A DNA stretch of 7,122 nt from JBBSUX01 sp038234045 (GTDB lineage: Bacteria; Pseudomonadota; Gammaproteobacteria; Burkholderiales; Burkholderiaceae_C). The stretch lies in assembly GCA_038234045.1 (NCBI GenBank), contig JBBSUX010000184.1:1-7122 (forward strand). The letters are read 5' to 3'. Below, piece by piece: positions 1 through 6,171 of the stretch; within the stretch, counting starts at the first letter, position 1, and each line of letters opens with the position of its first letter. A program made the position numbers and the translations under genes. Under the pieces are notes generated by a model. The model made no database searches and was not told the DNA's origin. It was given only the letters and a program-made list of their open reading frames with translations.

Positions 1-1
1 C

Positions 2-178
2 CCAACGGATGACGGCAAGCTCGAACCCGAAGCGCTCAATGGCAGCAACCTGATCGAGCTGCGCGTGTATCCCAACGAGGAATCGCACCACGCATTGCTG
101 GTGGCGCGACTCGACAATTTAGGCAAGGGCGCGAGCGGTGCGGCGGTGCAGAACCTGCGGCTGATGCTGGGGATTTGA
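2..178 (+). CDS. argC: N-acetyl-gamma-glutamyl-phosphate reductase, C-terminal end (partial)
   Basis: This is the last 58 codons of a + strand gene that begins before the window, ending in TGA at 176-178. The reading ends in LDNLGKGASGAAVQNLRLML-GI. The (I/L)DN-KGA(S)G-AVQN block near the C-terminus is the hallmark of ArgC, the NADPH-dependent enzyme that reduces N-acetylglutamyl phosphate to the semialdehyde in arginine synthesis. The preceding part (NGSNLIELRVYPNEE, then ALLVARLDNLGKG) fits the shorter type 2 ArgC better than the longer type 1, from memory of both families. The catalytic Cys lies upstream and cannot be checked. It converges with the minus-strand peptidase gene and is followed by a probable terminator, so it appears to be the last gene of its transcript. 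The arginine link to the neighbouring block looks incidental. Confidence 0.85.
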   Translation, partial: PTDDGKLEPEALNGSNLIELRVYPNEESHHALLVARLDNLGKGASGAAVQNLRLMLGI

Positions 179-201
179 CGACGGCGGCGGCGCCCATTGC
201 C

Positions 202-224
202 AGCGATTCGATCGCTATTTTTTA
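202..224 (+). terminator. Probable Rho-independent terminator of argC
   Basis: A perfect 6-bp stem (AGCGAT 202-207, ATCGCT 211-216) with a TCG loop is followed at once by ATTTTTT (217-223), 24 bases after the argC stop. The stem is short and only moderately GC-rich, but stem, tight loop and T-tract are in the right order for + strand termination. Read on the minus strand there is no T-tract after the stem, so it would not serve the converging peptidase operon. Confidence 0.6.
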
Positions 225-228
225 AGTA

Positions 229-261
229 GCTAGTAGCGCAGGTGGATAAAGCGCTACGAGC
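229..261. repeat. Imperfect palindrome, Comamonadaceae-style intergenic hairpin
   Basis: Arms GCTAGTAGCGC (229-239) and GCGCTACGAGC (251-261) pair over 11 positions with one mismatch, around an 11-base loop (240-250, AGGTGGATAAA). T-rich sequence follows (262-270, ATTTTCTTC). The core with TAGCGC and GCGCTA arms and a GGATAAA loop resembles, from memory, a multi-copy intergenic palindrome found at gene ends in Comamonadaceae genomes; this is recall, not a search. It may act as a second terminator for argC or protect its 3' end. No gene was recognised in the rest of the convergent gap (179-361). Confidence 0.5.
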
Positions 262-361
262 ATTTTCTTCTCAAATTCCAAGAGCTGGTGCCCAAACACA
301 CTGCTCGCGATCTGCTTGGACGTCAGCCGCGCGACGCGATGACAAACGACGTTCGGGACGT

Positions 362-1180
362 TCAGCGCAGCAACGCCGACATGGCCGAGCAGCAATTGAG
401 CATGCGCACCGCCGCCTCCACCGAAGGCGCTTCGAATCGCAGCTCAACCGGCGTCACGCGCTCGAAGGTCGGCCACTGACAGAAAAGGTCAGCCAATGCT
501 GGCGTCTGCGTCTGCAGCGACACCGCCAGCGGCGTCTTCAGCAGCAACGGCCTGGCGCCCGAGCGCGCCGCCAGCCCTTGCATCACACCCGCGCGAATCC
601 GCTGGCATGACGCGGCTGGCGAAAGCGAAACGCCGCTGGTCTGGCCGGTGGCACGTTTGGTCTGCACAAAAACCGTTTCAGGAAAAAGCGCGCGGTTCTC
701 GGCGATGAACACATCGTCGCCGCTGGCCATCAGCACAGGCGCGCCGTATTCGCCCGCGAGCGCGCCGTAAATGCCGGCTTCGCTCATCGCTTCACCGTTG
801 AAGGTAATGCCGGCAAAGGCGAAGCTGTTGATGGTGTGCGCCAAGATGCCGGAGCCCTGTGCCCGCGAGTGATAGCCCACCATGCACACGCCATCGACAC
901 CGATATCGACGCCCGCCACCATGCTCAGGGTGCGCGGTTTGCCCTGGATGACTTGCGCCCGCGCGTCGAGCACATCGGGCAGCAGGTTGCGGAAGTCGCC
1001 ATGGGAATCGTTGACATAGACCTCGGTGGCGCCGGCCGCAAAAGCACCGTCGATGGCGGCGTTGGCCTCGTCGGTCATCCAGCGCCGCGCGCGCTCGTAT
1101 TCGGGATTTCCAGCTCGCGTTTGCTGCGAGTGGTAGACGCCAGCCACGCCTTCGATGTCGACGGAGATCAGGATTTTCAT
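362..1180 (-). CDS. M55 family D-aminopeptidase (DppA-like), cytoplasmic
   Basis: The 272-residue product matches the length of Bacillus DppA (about 274). DppA is a zinc D-aminopeptidase that releases N-terminal D-amino acids such as D-Ala from short peptides. The N-terminus MKILISVDIEGVAG carries the family's metal ligands Asp8 and Glu10. His60 (VNDSHGD), His104 (VGYHSRA) and His115 (ILAHT) fall at the numbers of the corresponding DppA residues, and Glu134 (MSEAGI) is in place for the remaining Glu ligand. There is no signal peptide or membrane segment, so it should act on peptides already imported. Its ATG overlaps the stop of the upstream S58 peptidase gene (ATGA), and no Shine-Dalgarno is visible before it, which fits translational coupling. 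It is the last gene of the block. The fold and family are secure; the physiological substrate is not. The symbol dppA is withheld because it also names an unrelated binding protein. Confidence 0.93.
   Translation of the reverse strand: MKILISVDIEGVAGVYHSQQTRAGNPEYERARRWMTDEANAAIDGAFAAGATEVYVNDSHGDFRNLLPDVLDARAQVIQGKPRTLSMVAGVDIGVDGVCMVGYHSRAQGSGILAHTINSFAFAGITFNGEAMSEAGIYGALAGEYGAPVLMASGDDVFIAENRALFPETVFVQTKRATGQTSGVSLSPAASCQRIRAGVMQGLAARSGARPLLLKTPLAVSLQTQTPALADLFCQWPTFERVTPVELRFEAPSVEAAVRMLNCCSAMSALLR
1177..1180 (-). promoter_or_regulatory. ATGA stop-start overlap (translational coupling)
   Basis: On the minus strand the TGA of the S58 peptidase gene (1179-1177) shares bases with the ATG of the M55 gene (1180-1178). 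The 20 bases before this ATG (1181-1200) contain no purine-rich ribosome-binding site. Reinitiation by the ribosome that has just finished the S58 enzyme is therefore the likely way the M55 gene is translated. Confidence 0.75.
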
Positions 1181-2298
1181 GGTGTTCGCGTGGGCTGAAA
1201 CGAGAGTTGCATGGGGTGCGCGAGTGCTTCGAAAGCATCTATCGGCCAGCCTCGCAGCAGGTCGGAAAGCGCGTGCCGAAAATTCCCGTCGCGACCGGTA
1301 AAGGATCGGGCGTGCCAGAGCGCATGCAGGATGCTTTGCTCGACGCTTGCGGCGGCCGCGTGGAACAAGCCATCGAGCAAGCCGTCATGCAGCAGCGCCG
1401 GTGCCGGCATCGGCTCAGAGGCGCTTTGCGGAACGGTGTACGCCGTGGAAAAAGCCAGTGCGATGTCGCCGCTGCCATGGCCAAAGACAGAACCGGTTCG
1501 CGCCAGACCCGCGCCGGCGCGACGCGCTAACCGTCGCAACTGGCGCGCATCCAGCGGCGCATCGGTGGCGAGGATCATGATGATCGAGCCTTTTTCGGGC
1601 TCGGCCGGCTTGGCGGGTTCAAGCTGCGGCGCAAGAGCTTGACCGATGGCGCGCCCGGCGACGACCAGATCGGCTAGCAAGCCGAAATTGGCCAGCACCA
1701 GCGCACCGACGGTGAAGGTACCACTGTGCCCCGCATGTGCGCGACGAGACGCGGTACCGATGCCACCCTTGAGGCCGAAACTCGACATGCCGCGACCAGA
1801 GCCGACCGAACCTTGTTCGACATCCACGCCAGCGGCATCGAACGCAGCCCGGTAATCGGCCTCGGTGATCCCCATTTGCTGGATGTCGTTCAGGTATCCG
1901 TCGTTGCATTCCAAGACCAGCGGATTGACCGTCGGCATGCCGCGGCCGCTTTCGGGGTTCATCTGCACGCAGTGCCGGATCTGCGCTGCGGCCACCGCCG
2001 GCACAGAGAACGTGTTGGTCAGCGCGATCGGCGCTTCCAGCACGCCCAATTCTTCGACCTGCAGCAAGCCAACGCTTTTGCCGAAGCCGTTGAACACCGC
2101 GACGCCTGCCGGCACCCGGTGCAGAAAGGGATCGATGCCATGCGGTCGTATGACAGTCACACCGGTGTGCACATCACCACCATCATCACGCGTGCAATGG
2201 CCAACCGTCAGACCGAGCACGTCGGTGAGGGCGTCACGCGGGCCGGATGGCAGCGGGCCGATTCGGGGGACTCGTGGCGCCTGCATCTCGTGGGTCAT
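1177..2298 (-). CDS. S58 (DmpA/P1) family autoprocessed aminopeptidase
   Basis: The 373-residue product is close to the length of Ochrobactrum DmpA (375). DmpA and the beta-peptidyl aminopeptidases (BapA) cut themselves before an internal serine, which becomes the N-terminal nucleophile of the beta chain. They release N-terminal residues from small peptides, including some D-Ala amides and beta-amino acids. Family blocks are in order: NGFGK (70-74), TNT (94-96), GYLND (134-138), GLKGGIGTASR (175-185), TVGALVLANFG (196-206), GSIIM (237-241), ATDAP (244-248) and GHGSGDIALAFSTA (273-286). The predicted cleavage is Gly237-Ser238. No signal peptide is seen. The frame stays open upstream to 2409, but that part lies inside gsiD and is not family-like; the ATG at 2298, four bases past the gsiD stop, is chosen. 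An ATG at 2286 is possible. Specificity among DmpA, BapA and ordinary L-aminopeptidases cannot be read from this sequence. Confidence 0.92.
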   Translation of the reverse strand: MTHEMQAPRVPRIGPLPSGPRDALTDVLGLTVGHCTRDDGGDVHTGVTVIRPHGIDPFLHRVPAGVAVFNGFGKSVGLLQVEELGVLEAPIALTNTFSVPAVAAAQIRHCVQMNPESGRGMPTVNPLVLECNDGYLNDIQQMGITEADYRAAFDAAGVDVEQGSVGSGRGMSSFGLKGGIGTASRRAHAGHSGTFTVGALVLANFGLLADLVVAGRAIGQALAPQLEPAKPAEPEKGSIIMILATDAPLDARQLRRLARRAGAGLARTGSVFGHGSGDIALAFSTAYTVPQSASEPMPAPALLHDGLLDGLFHAAAASVEQSILHALWHARSFTGRDGNFRHALSDLLRGWPIDAFEALAHPMQLSFQPTRTP

Positions 2299-2302
2299 CC
2301 CA

Positions 2303-3211
2303 TCAGAGCCGATCGATCTTAGGATCGAGCGCGTCACGCAGGCCATCGCCCAGCAGGTTGAACGCCAACACGGTAAAGAAGATTGCCAGCGCCGGAAACA
2401 GCGCCACATGCGGCGCGTTGACCATGTCGGCGCGTGCTTCGTTCAACATGGCGCCCCACTCCGGCGTGGGCGGTTGCGCACCGAGGCCGAGAAACGAGAG
2501 ACTCGCCGCTGTGATGATCGACGTGCCGAGCCGCATGGTGAAGTACACGACGATGGCCGAAATGGTGCCCGGCAGGATGTGGCGCAGCAGGATCGTCCAG
2601 TCGCTTGCGCCAATGCTGCGGGTGGCTTCGATGTACGTCAGCTGCTTCAATACCAACGTGTTGCCGCGCACCAACCGCGCGAAAGCCGGCACGCTGAATA
2701 CCGACACAGCGACGATCACGTTGGTCATGCTGCTGCCGAGGATGGCGACCACGCCGAGCGCCAGCAGGATGCCGGGGAAAGCGAAGAGCACATCGGAGAT
2801 CCGCATCACGATGCGGTCCCACCAGCCGCCATAAAACCCGGCCAGCAAACCGAGCACGGTGCCGATGACAGCGCCTATCACCACCGAAAGAAACCCCGCC
2901 GCCAGCGAGATGCGGGCGCCCATCAGGATGCGGCTGAAGATGTCGCGGCCCAAAGGATCCACGCCGAACCAGTGCGCAGCGGACGGTGCGGCATTGATCT
3001 TGTCGTAATCGAAAAAATTCTCCGCGTCGTAGGGCGTGATCCACGGCGCCAGCAGCGCCACCAGCACCAGCAGCAGCACGAACACCAGCGCGCCTACGGC
3101 CACATGCTGCTTTTTAAACTTGCGCCAGAACTCGGTCCACGGGGTGCGGACGGATGACGTGGCGATGGAGGCGACTTCAGCTGGCGGGGTTTCGATGAGG
3201 GGTTGGCTCAT
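2303..3211 (-). CDS. gsiD: Glutathione/peptide ABC transporter permease GsiD
   Basis: This 302-residue inner-membrane permease is nearly the same length as E. coli GsiD (303). It has the DppC/OppC layout: a cytoplasmic N-terminus, a first membrane helix near 37-57, then the subfamily signature DPLGRDIFSRILMGARISL (85-103), a series of hydrophobic helices, and the EAA loop that contacts the ATPase (EATRSIGASDW to ILP, about 195-214). The C-terminal block SFLGLGAQPPTPEWGAML (about 239-256) is also typical. It should pair with GsiC to form the channel. The frame is open further upstream to 3268, but the ATG at 3211 gives the family's length and has a good ribosome-binding site. It is separated from gsiC by an unusual 361-bp gap, and its stop lies 4 bp before the S58 peptidase start. 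Confidence 0.95.
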   Translation of the reverse strand: MSQPLIETPPAEVASIATSSVRTPWTEFWRKFKKQHVAVGALVFVLLLVLVALLAPWITPYDAENFFDYDKINAAPSAAHWFGVDPLGRDIFSRILMGARISLAAGFLSVVIGAVIGTVLGLLAGFYGGWWDRIVMRISDVLFAFPGILLALGVVAILGSSMTNVIVAVSVFSVPAFARLVRGNTLVLKQLTYIEATRSIGASDWTILLRHILPGTISAIVVYFTMRLGTSIITAASLSFLGLGAQPPTPEWGAMLNEARADMVNAPHVALFPALAIFFTVLAFNLLGDGLRDALDPKIDRL

Positions 3212-3219
3212 GTGGGTTG

Positions 3220-3223
3220 CTCC
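3220..3223 (-). promoter_or_regulatory. Ribosome-binding site of gsiD
   Basis: GGAG on the minus strand lies eight bases before the ATG at 3211. It settles the start of gsiD against the in-frame upstream codons, and shows that gsiD is translated independently of gsiC despite the long gap between them. Confidence 0.75.
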
Positions 3224-3247
3224 ATTGCACCTTGAATAGGCCGCACC

Positions 3248-3266
3248 GTTTGTGGGCACCGCAAAC
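3248..3266. repeat. Short hairpin in the gsiD leader
   Basis: GTTTGTGG (3248-3255) and CCGCAAAC (3259-3266) form an 8-bp stem with one G-T pair and a three-base GCA loop, 37 bases upstream of the gsiD start. No T-tract follows on either strand, so it is not a standard terminator. It could stabilise or pause the transcript, or be chance. Confidence 0.4.
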
Positions 3267-3306
3267 ATCTAGAGGCGCAAGCATTCGGGGTGCGTACCGA
3301 CGCCAC

Positions 3307-3374
3307 GGGGTATTCCCCTCCGCGAATGTCCCCCGGCTTCGCCTCCTCCTTGATTTCGCTGCGGGGAACACCCC
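3307..3374. repeat. REP-like palindromic repeat, copy A
   Basis: This is one unit of an inverted pair between gsiC and gsiD. Its ends pair with each other (GGGGTATTCCCC at 3307-3318 with GGGGAACACCCC at 3363-3374, one mismatch in 12). Inside, GCGAA (3322-3326) pairs with TTCGC (3355-3359), and the tip holds a small GGC-TTC-GCC hairpin (3335-3343). It shares two exact blocks with copy B on the other strand: CTCCGCGAATGTCCCCCG (3318-3335) and CTCCTCCTTGATTTCGC (3343-3359). The + strand frames running through it have no recognisable protein. Confidence 0.75.
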
Positions 3375-3385
3375 ATACCCTCGGC

Positions 3386-3427
3386 AGGTCGGCACACTCG
3401 TTCCGCACTTCGATCATCGGCCGACCT
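3386..3427. repeat. Inner inverted repeat between the two REP-like units
   Basis: AGGTCGGC (3386-3393) and GCCGACCT (3420-3427) are exact reverse complements separated by 26 bases, in the spacer between copies A and B. They probably belong to the same composite element, since each lies a similar distance inside its own unit and the whole structure is symmetric about roughly position 3410. Confidence 0.6.
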
Positions 3428-3446
3428 GTGCGATCCCGTCGATGGT

Positions 3447-3521
3447 GGGCTCTGCGCGGCGAAATCAAGGAGGAGCGGAGGCCATAGGCCGAGCGGGGGA
3501 CATTCGCGGAGCAGAGTACGC
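3447..3521. repeat. REP-like palindromic repeat, copy B (inverted)
   Basis: This is the second unit, on the opposite strand to copy A. Exact shared blocks are 3459-3475 (17 bp) and 3494-3511 (18 bp). The segment between these blocks is 18 bases here but 7 in copy A, and forms a different tip hairpin (GGCC-ATA-GGCC, 3480-3490). The end stem is also different in sequence but still paired (CTCTGC 3450-3455 with GCAGAG 3511-3516). Structure kept while sequence changes suggests a folded, mobile hairpin element. The rest of the 3212-3572 gap has no gene that can be supported. Confidence 0.75.
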
Positions 3522-3572
3522 CGTCGGCGGGATCGCGCCCACCGTCCGTCGCAACACGAAGAATGATGAGCT

Positions 3573-4493
3573 TCATTTGTACCGAATGGTCGGGTTGATG
3601 AATCCATACAAAACATCGACGACCAGGTTGATCAACAGAAATTCCAGCGAAAACAGCAACACCAACACCTGAATCACCGGGTAGTCGCGCATGTTGACCG
3701 CATCGACCAGCAGGCGCCCGAGACCGGGCCAGTTGAATACCGCCTCGACCACGATGGAGCCTCCCAGCAGAAAGCCGAACTGCAAGCCCATCATCGTGAC
3801 CACCGGGATCAGCGCATTGCGCAGGCAGTGCTTGAACAGCACGCTCTTCTCAGGCACGCCCTTGGCACGCGCGGTGCGAACGAAATCCTCCTGGATCACT
3901 TCGATGAACGAAGCCCGCGTGAAGCGCGCCATCACCGCTGCCACCGCCGCGCCCAAAGTAATCGACGGCAGCACATAGTTGCGCCAGGAATCCGCGCCGA
4001 TTGCCGGGAACCAGCCGAGCTGCACCGAAAACACCTGCATCAGCAGCATGCCGAGCGCGAAAGCGGGAAACGAGATACCCGAAACCGCCAGCGTCATGCC
4101 GAGACGGTCGGGCCATTGGTTGCGGTACACCGCCGACACGATGCCGATCCCCATACCGAAGATTACCGCCCACACCATGCTGGTGATGGTGAGCATGACG
4201 GTCGGAAACATGCGCTCGGCGATCTCGACCGCGACCGGCCGCTTGGTGCGGATCGATCGGCCGAAATCGCCATGCAGCATGTTGCCGAAGAAGTTGATGA
4301 ACTGCTGCGGCAATGGCTTGTCGAGACCGAGATCCTGCCGCACCAGCTCCACCGTCTCCGGACCGGCGTCAGGCCCTGCGGCCAGCCGCGCCGGATCGCC
4401 CGGCAGCAGATGCACGAACATGAACACCAACACCCCAACGATCAACAACGTCGGCAGCAAGCCGAGCAAACGTTTGAGGACGTAATTGATCAT
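3573..4493 (-). CDS. gsiC: Glutathione/peptide ABC transporter permease GsiC
   Basis: The 306-residue product has exactly the length of E. coli GsiC and reads very like it along its length, ending in the same INP-IRYK type tail. It is a DppB/OppB-type inner-membrane permease. The first helix (about 9-29) leads into the family motif HLLPGDPARLAAGP (28-41), then LGLDKPLPQQF (55-65), further helices near 100-122, 134-157 and 277-297, and the EAA loop with RTARAKG and NALIP (206-230). NWPGLGRLL (254-262) is the usual block before the last helix. It pairs with GsiD. Only a weak ribosome-binding site is visible before the ATG, but the start gives the standard MINYVLKRLL N-terminus. The 126-bp spacer from gsiB and 361-bp gap to gsiD are both wide for this operon type. 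Confidence 0.97.
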   Translation of the reverse strand: MINYVLKRLLGLLPTLLIVGVLVFMFVHLLPGDPARLAAGPDAGPETVELVRQDLGLDKPLPQQFINFFGNMLHGDFGRSIRTKRPVAVEIAERMFPTVMLTITSMVWAVIFGMGIGIVSAVYRNQWPDRLGMTLAVSGISFPAFALGMLLMQVFSVQLGWFPAIGADSWRNYVLPSITLGAAVAAVMARFTRASFIEVIQEDFVRTARAKGVPEKSVLFKHCLRNALIPVVTMMGLQFGFLLGGSIVVEAVFNWPGLGRLLVDAVNMRDYPVIQVLVLLFSLEFLLINLVVDVLYGFINPTIRYK

Positions 4494-4541
4494 CGTTGCC
4501 AGCGGCTACCTGTTTTCAGATCGTTCGAGAACACCGCGGAA

Positions 4542-4610
4542 CCGGCTTTGCCGGACCGCTGGTGTCGCCCCCAGTTGGGGGCTGGCGAAGACACGAAGTG
4601 CGCAGCCCCG
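4542..4610. repeat. Hairpin cluster in the gsiB-gsiC spacer
   Basis: The 126-bp spacer holds two strong palindromes. CCGGC-TTT-GCCGG (4542-4554) has a 5-bp stem. GCCCCC-AGTT-GGGGGC (4567-4582) has a 6-bp all-GC stem, enclosed by an outer GTGTC/GACAC pair (4562-4566 and 4589-4593). A self-complementary CCCCGGGG follows near 4607-4614. Neither strand has a T-tract after the stems, so these are not classic terminators. A 3'-end stabiliser that keeps gsiB transcript abundant relative to the permease genes is a plausible role, as in other binding-protein operons. The sequence also resembles recurrent intergenic repeats of Comamonadaceae, from memory only. Confidence 0.55.
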
Positions 4611-4619
4611 GGGAGAGCG

Positions 4620-6164
4620 TCACTTCAGTTCGACTTCATCGAAATTGAAGCTGCCATCCGGAATGACATAAAAACCGGTCAGGTTGCGAGCTCGCACCGA
4701 CAGCAGTTGCTCCGTCACCAGGAAGGCCCACGGGGCATCCTTCCAGACGCGTTTCTGCGCATCAGCGTAGAGCTTCGCCCGGTCGGCATCATCAGTGGCC
4801 ACCAATGCCTTGGCGAGGTCGCTGTCAACCTCTGGATTGCTGTAGTAGGCGATGTTGAAGAGCTTCGGCGGAAAGGATTCGGTCGCCAGCAACGGCCGAA
4901 GTGCCCAGTCGGCTTCACCGGTGGAGGACGACCAACCCACGTAATACATCCGCACCGGGGCGGTGGCAGGGTTCTGGGCGCTTTCGACACGCTCGACGCG
5001 TTGGCCGGCCTCAAGTGCCTCGACCTTGACCTTGATGCCCACCTGCGCCAGCTGCTGCTGCACGAACTGGATCACTTTCTGCGCGGTGGTGTAGTTGTAG
5101 GCTGACCAGAGCGTGGTCTCAAAACCGTTCGGGTAGCCCGCTTCCTTCAACAATTGTTTTGCCTTGGCCGGGTCGTAGGGCCACGGGCCGAGCTTGACGT
5201 TGTAGGCAACGCCGTTGGGCACCACGCCTTCGGCCGGAATTGCATAGCCGGAGAAAGCCACCTTGACGAGCGCTTCCTTATTGATTGCGTAGTTGATAGC
5301 CTCGCGCACCTTGACGTTGTCGAACGGTTTGTGCTGCACGTTCATGGTGATGTAGCGCTGGATGATCGAGGGCGCTGACGTCACTTCCAGGCTTGGCTTG
5401 CTCTTTAGACTTGCGACTGCCTCAGGCGGCATCGGAAAGGCGAACTGCGCCTCGTTGGTCTGCATGATCGCCGCGCGGGTGTTGTTGTCGACCACCGGAC
5501 GCCAGGTAATGCTGTCGATTTTGGGATAGCCCTTGCGCCAGTAGTTGTCGAACTTCTCCACCTTCATGTAGTCGGAAGCCTTCCACTCGACGAACCTGAA
5601 GGGCCCGGTACCCACCGGGTGCTGGGCGATGCCTTTGCTGCCGTACTTCGCGAGCGCTGCGGGCGAGATGATCACGCCCGATGGATGAGCCAGCGTATTG
5701 ACGAAAGGCGAAAACGGCTCTTTCAAGGTGAAGCGCACCGTCGTTGGATCTACGGCTTCGGTCTTTGCGATGTTCTTGTACAGGTTGTAGCGCTTCAGCT
5801 TGTTGTCGGGGTTAGTCACGCGGTCGAAATTGACCTTGACCGCTTCGGCGTTGAAAGGTGTGCCGTCATGGAACTCGATGCCCGACTTGAGCTTGACGGT
5901 GTAGACCAGGCCACCGTCGCTTACGGTATAGCTGTCAGCCAGCACCGGCACCATCTTCATGTCCTTGTCGAAGCCGTAGAGGCCCTGATAGAACGATTTG
6001 GCGACCGCTTGCGAGAGGGTGTCGTTCGCATCATAGGGATCGGTGGTGGTGAAGTTCGATTGAACCGCCACTACCACATCCTTGGTGGCATGGGCCGAGG
6101 CGCACAGGCTTGCGAGACTGGTGGCAGCGATGGCAGCGGCGAACCGGGAGAAACGTGGGTTCAT
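4620..6164 (-). CDS. gsiB: Periplasmic glutathione/peptide-binding protein GsiB
   Basis: The 514-residue product (E. coli GsiB has 512) is a family 5 extracellular solute-binding protein. A signal peptide is clear: basic start (MNPRFSRF), an Ala-rich hydrophobic stretch, and an AHA cleavage site after residue 26, giving a mature start TKDVVVAV. Family blocks follow: TTTDPYDANDTLSQAVAKSF (39-58), the SBP5 signature around GIEFHDGTPFNAEAVKVNFD (95-114), RYNLYKNIAKTEAVDPTTV (125-143) and HPVGTGPFRF (182-191). Several of these are nearly identical to E. coli GsiB, which supports the name over DppA or OppA, although ligand choice in this family is hard to infer. The frame is open upstream to 6341, but the ATG at 6164 has an AAGGAG seven bases before it and begins the signal peptide. 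It delivers substrate to GsiC-GsiD. Confidence 0.95.
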   Translation of the reverse strand: MNPRFSRFAAAIAATSLASLCASAHATKDVVVAVQSNFTTTDPYDANDTLSQAVAKSFYQGLYGFDKDMKMVPVLADSYTVSDGGLVYTVKLKSGIEFHDGTPFNAEAVKVNFDRVTNPDNKLKRYNLYKNIAKTEAVDPTTVRFTLKEPFSPFVNTLAHPSGVIISPAALAKYGSKGIAQHPVGTGPFRFVEWKASDYMKVEKFDNYWRKGYPKIDSITWRPVVDNNTRAAIMQTNEAQFAFPMPPEAVASLKSKPSLEVTSAPSIIQRYITMNVQHKPFDNVKVREAINYAINKEALVKVAFSGYAIPAEGVVPNGVAYNVKLGPWPYDPAKAKQLLKEAGYPNGFETTLWSAYNYTTAQKVIQFVQQQLAQVGIKVKVEALEAGQRVERVESAQNPATAPVRMYYVGWSSSTGEADWALRPLLATESFPPKLFNIAYYSNPEVDSDLAKALVATDDADRAKLYADAQKRVWKDAPWAFLVTEQLLSVRARNLTGFYVIPDGSFNFDEVELK

Positions 6165-6171
6165 GCGGAAA

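Noticed and set aside
2299..2409. N-terminal extension of the S58 peptidase to 2409
   Set aside because: The extra 37 residues lie wholly over the end of gsiD in another frame, look nothing like the family, and would make the protein longer than DmpA.
1865..3157. A long + strand open frame (430 codons) opposite gsiD and the S58 gene
   Set aside because: It is antisense to two well-supported genes, its translation is rich in Arg, His and Gln with no recognisable domain, and it is the usual by-product of a GC-rich coding strand.
3208..3672. Several overlapping frames of 65-151 codons on both strands across the gsiC-gsiD gap
   Set aside because: They run through the palindromic repeat units, overlap each other on both strands, and extend into neighbouring genes. 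The repeat explains the sequence better than a protein does.
4567..4582. Rho-independent terminator after gsiB
   Set aside because: The stem is strong, but no run of T follows on the minus strand, and gsiC would be cut off from its operon.
3828..5105. A long + strand open frame (425 codons) opposite gsiC and gsiB
   Set aside because: Same reason: low-complexity His/Arg/Gln-rich translation antisense to clear transporter genes, with no family features.
6099..6110. Lipoprotein signal for GsiB at Cys21
   Set aside because: The residues before the Cys are A-S-L, and Leu at the -1 position does not fit a lipobox; the AHA site after residue 26 fits ordinary signal peptidase I.
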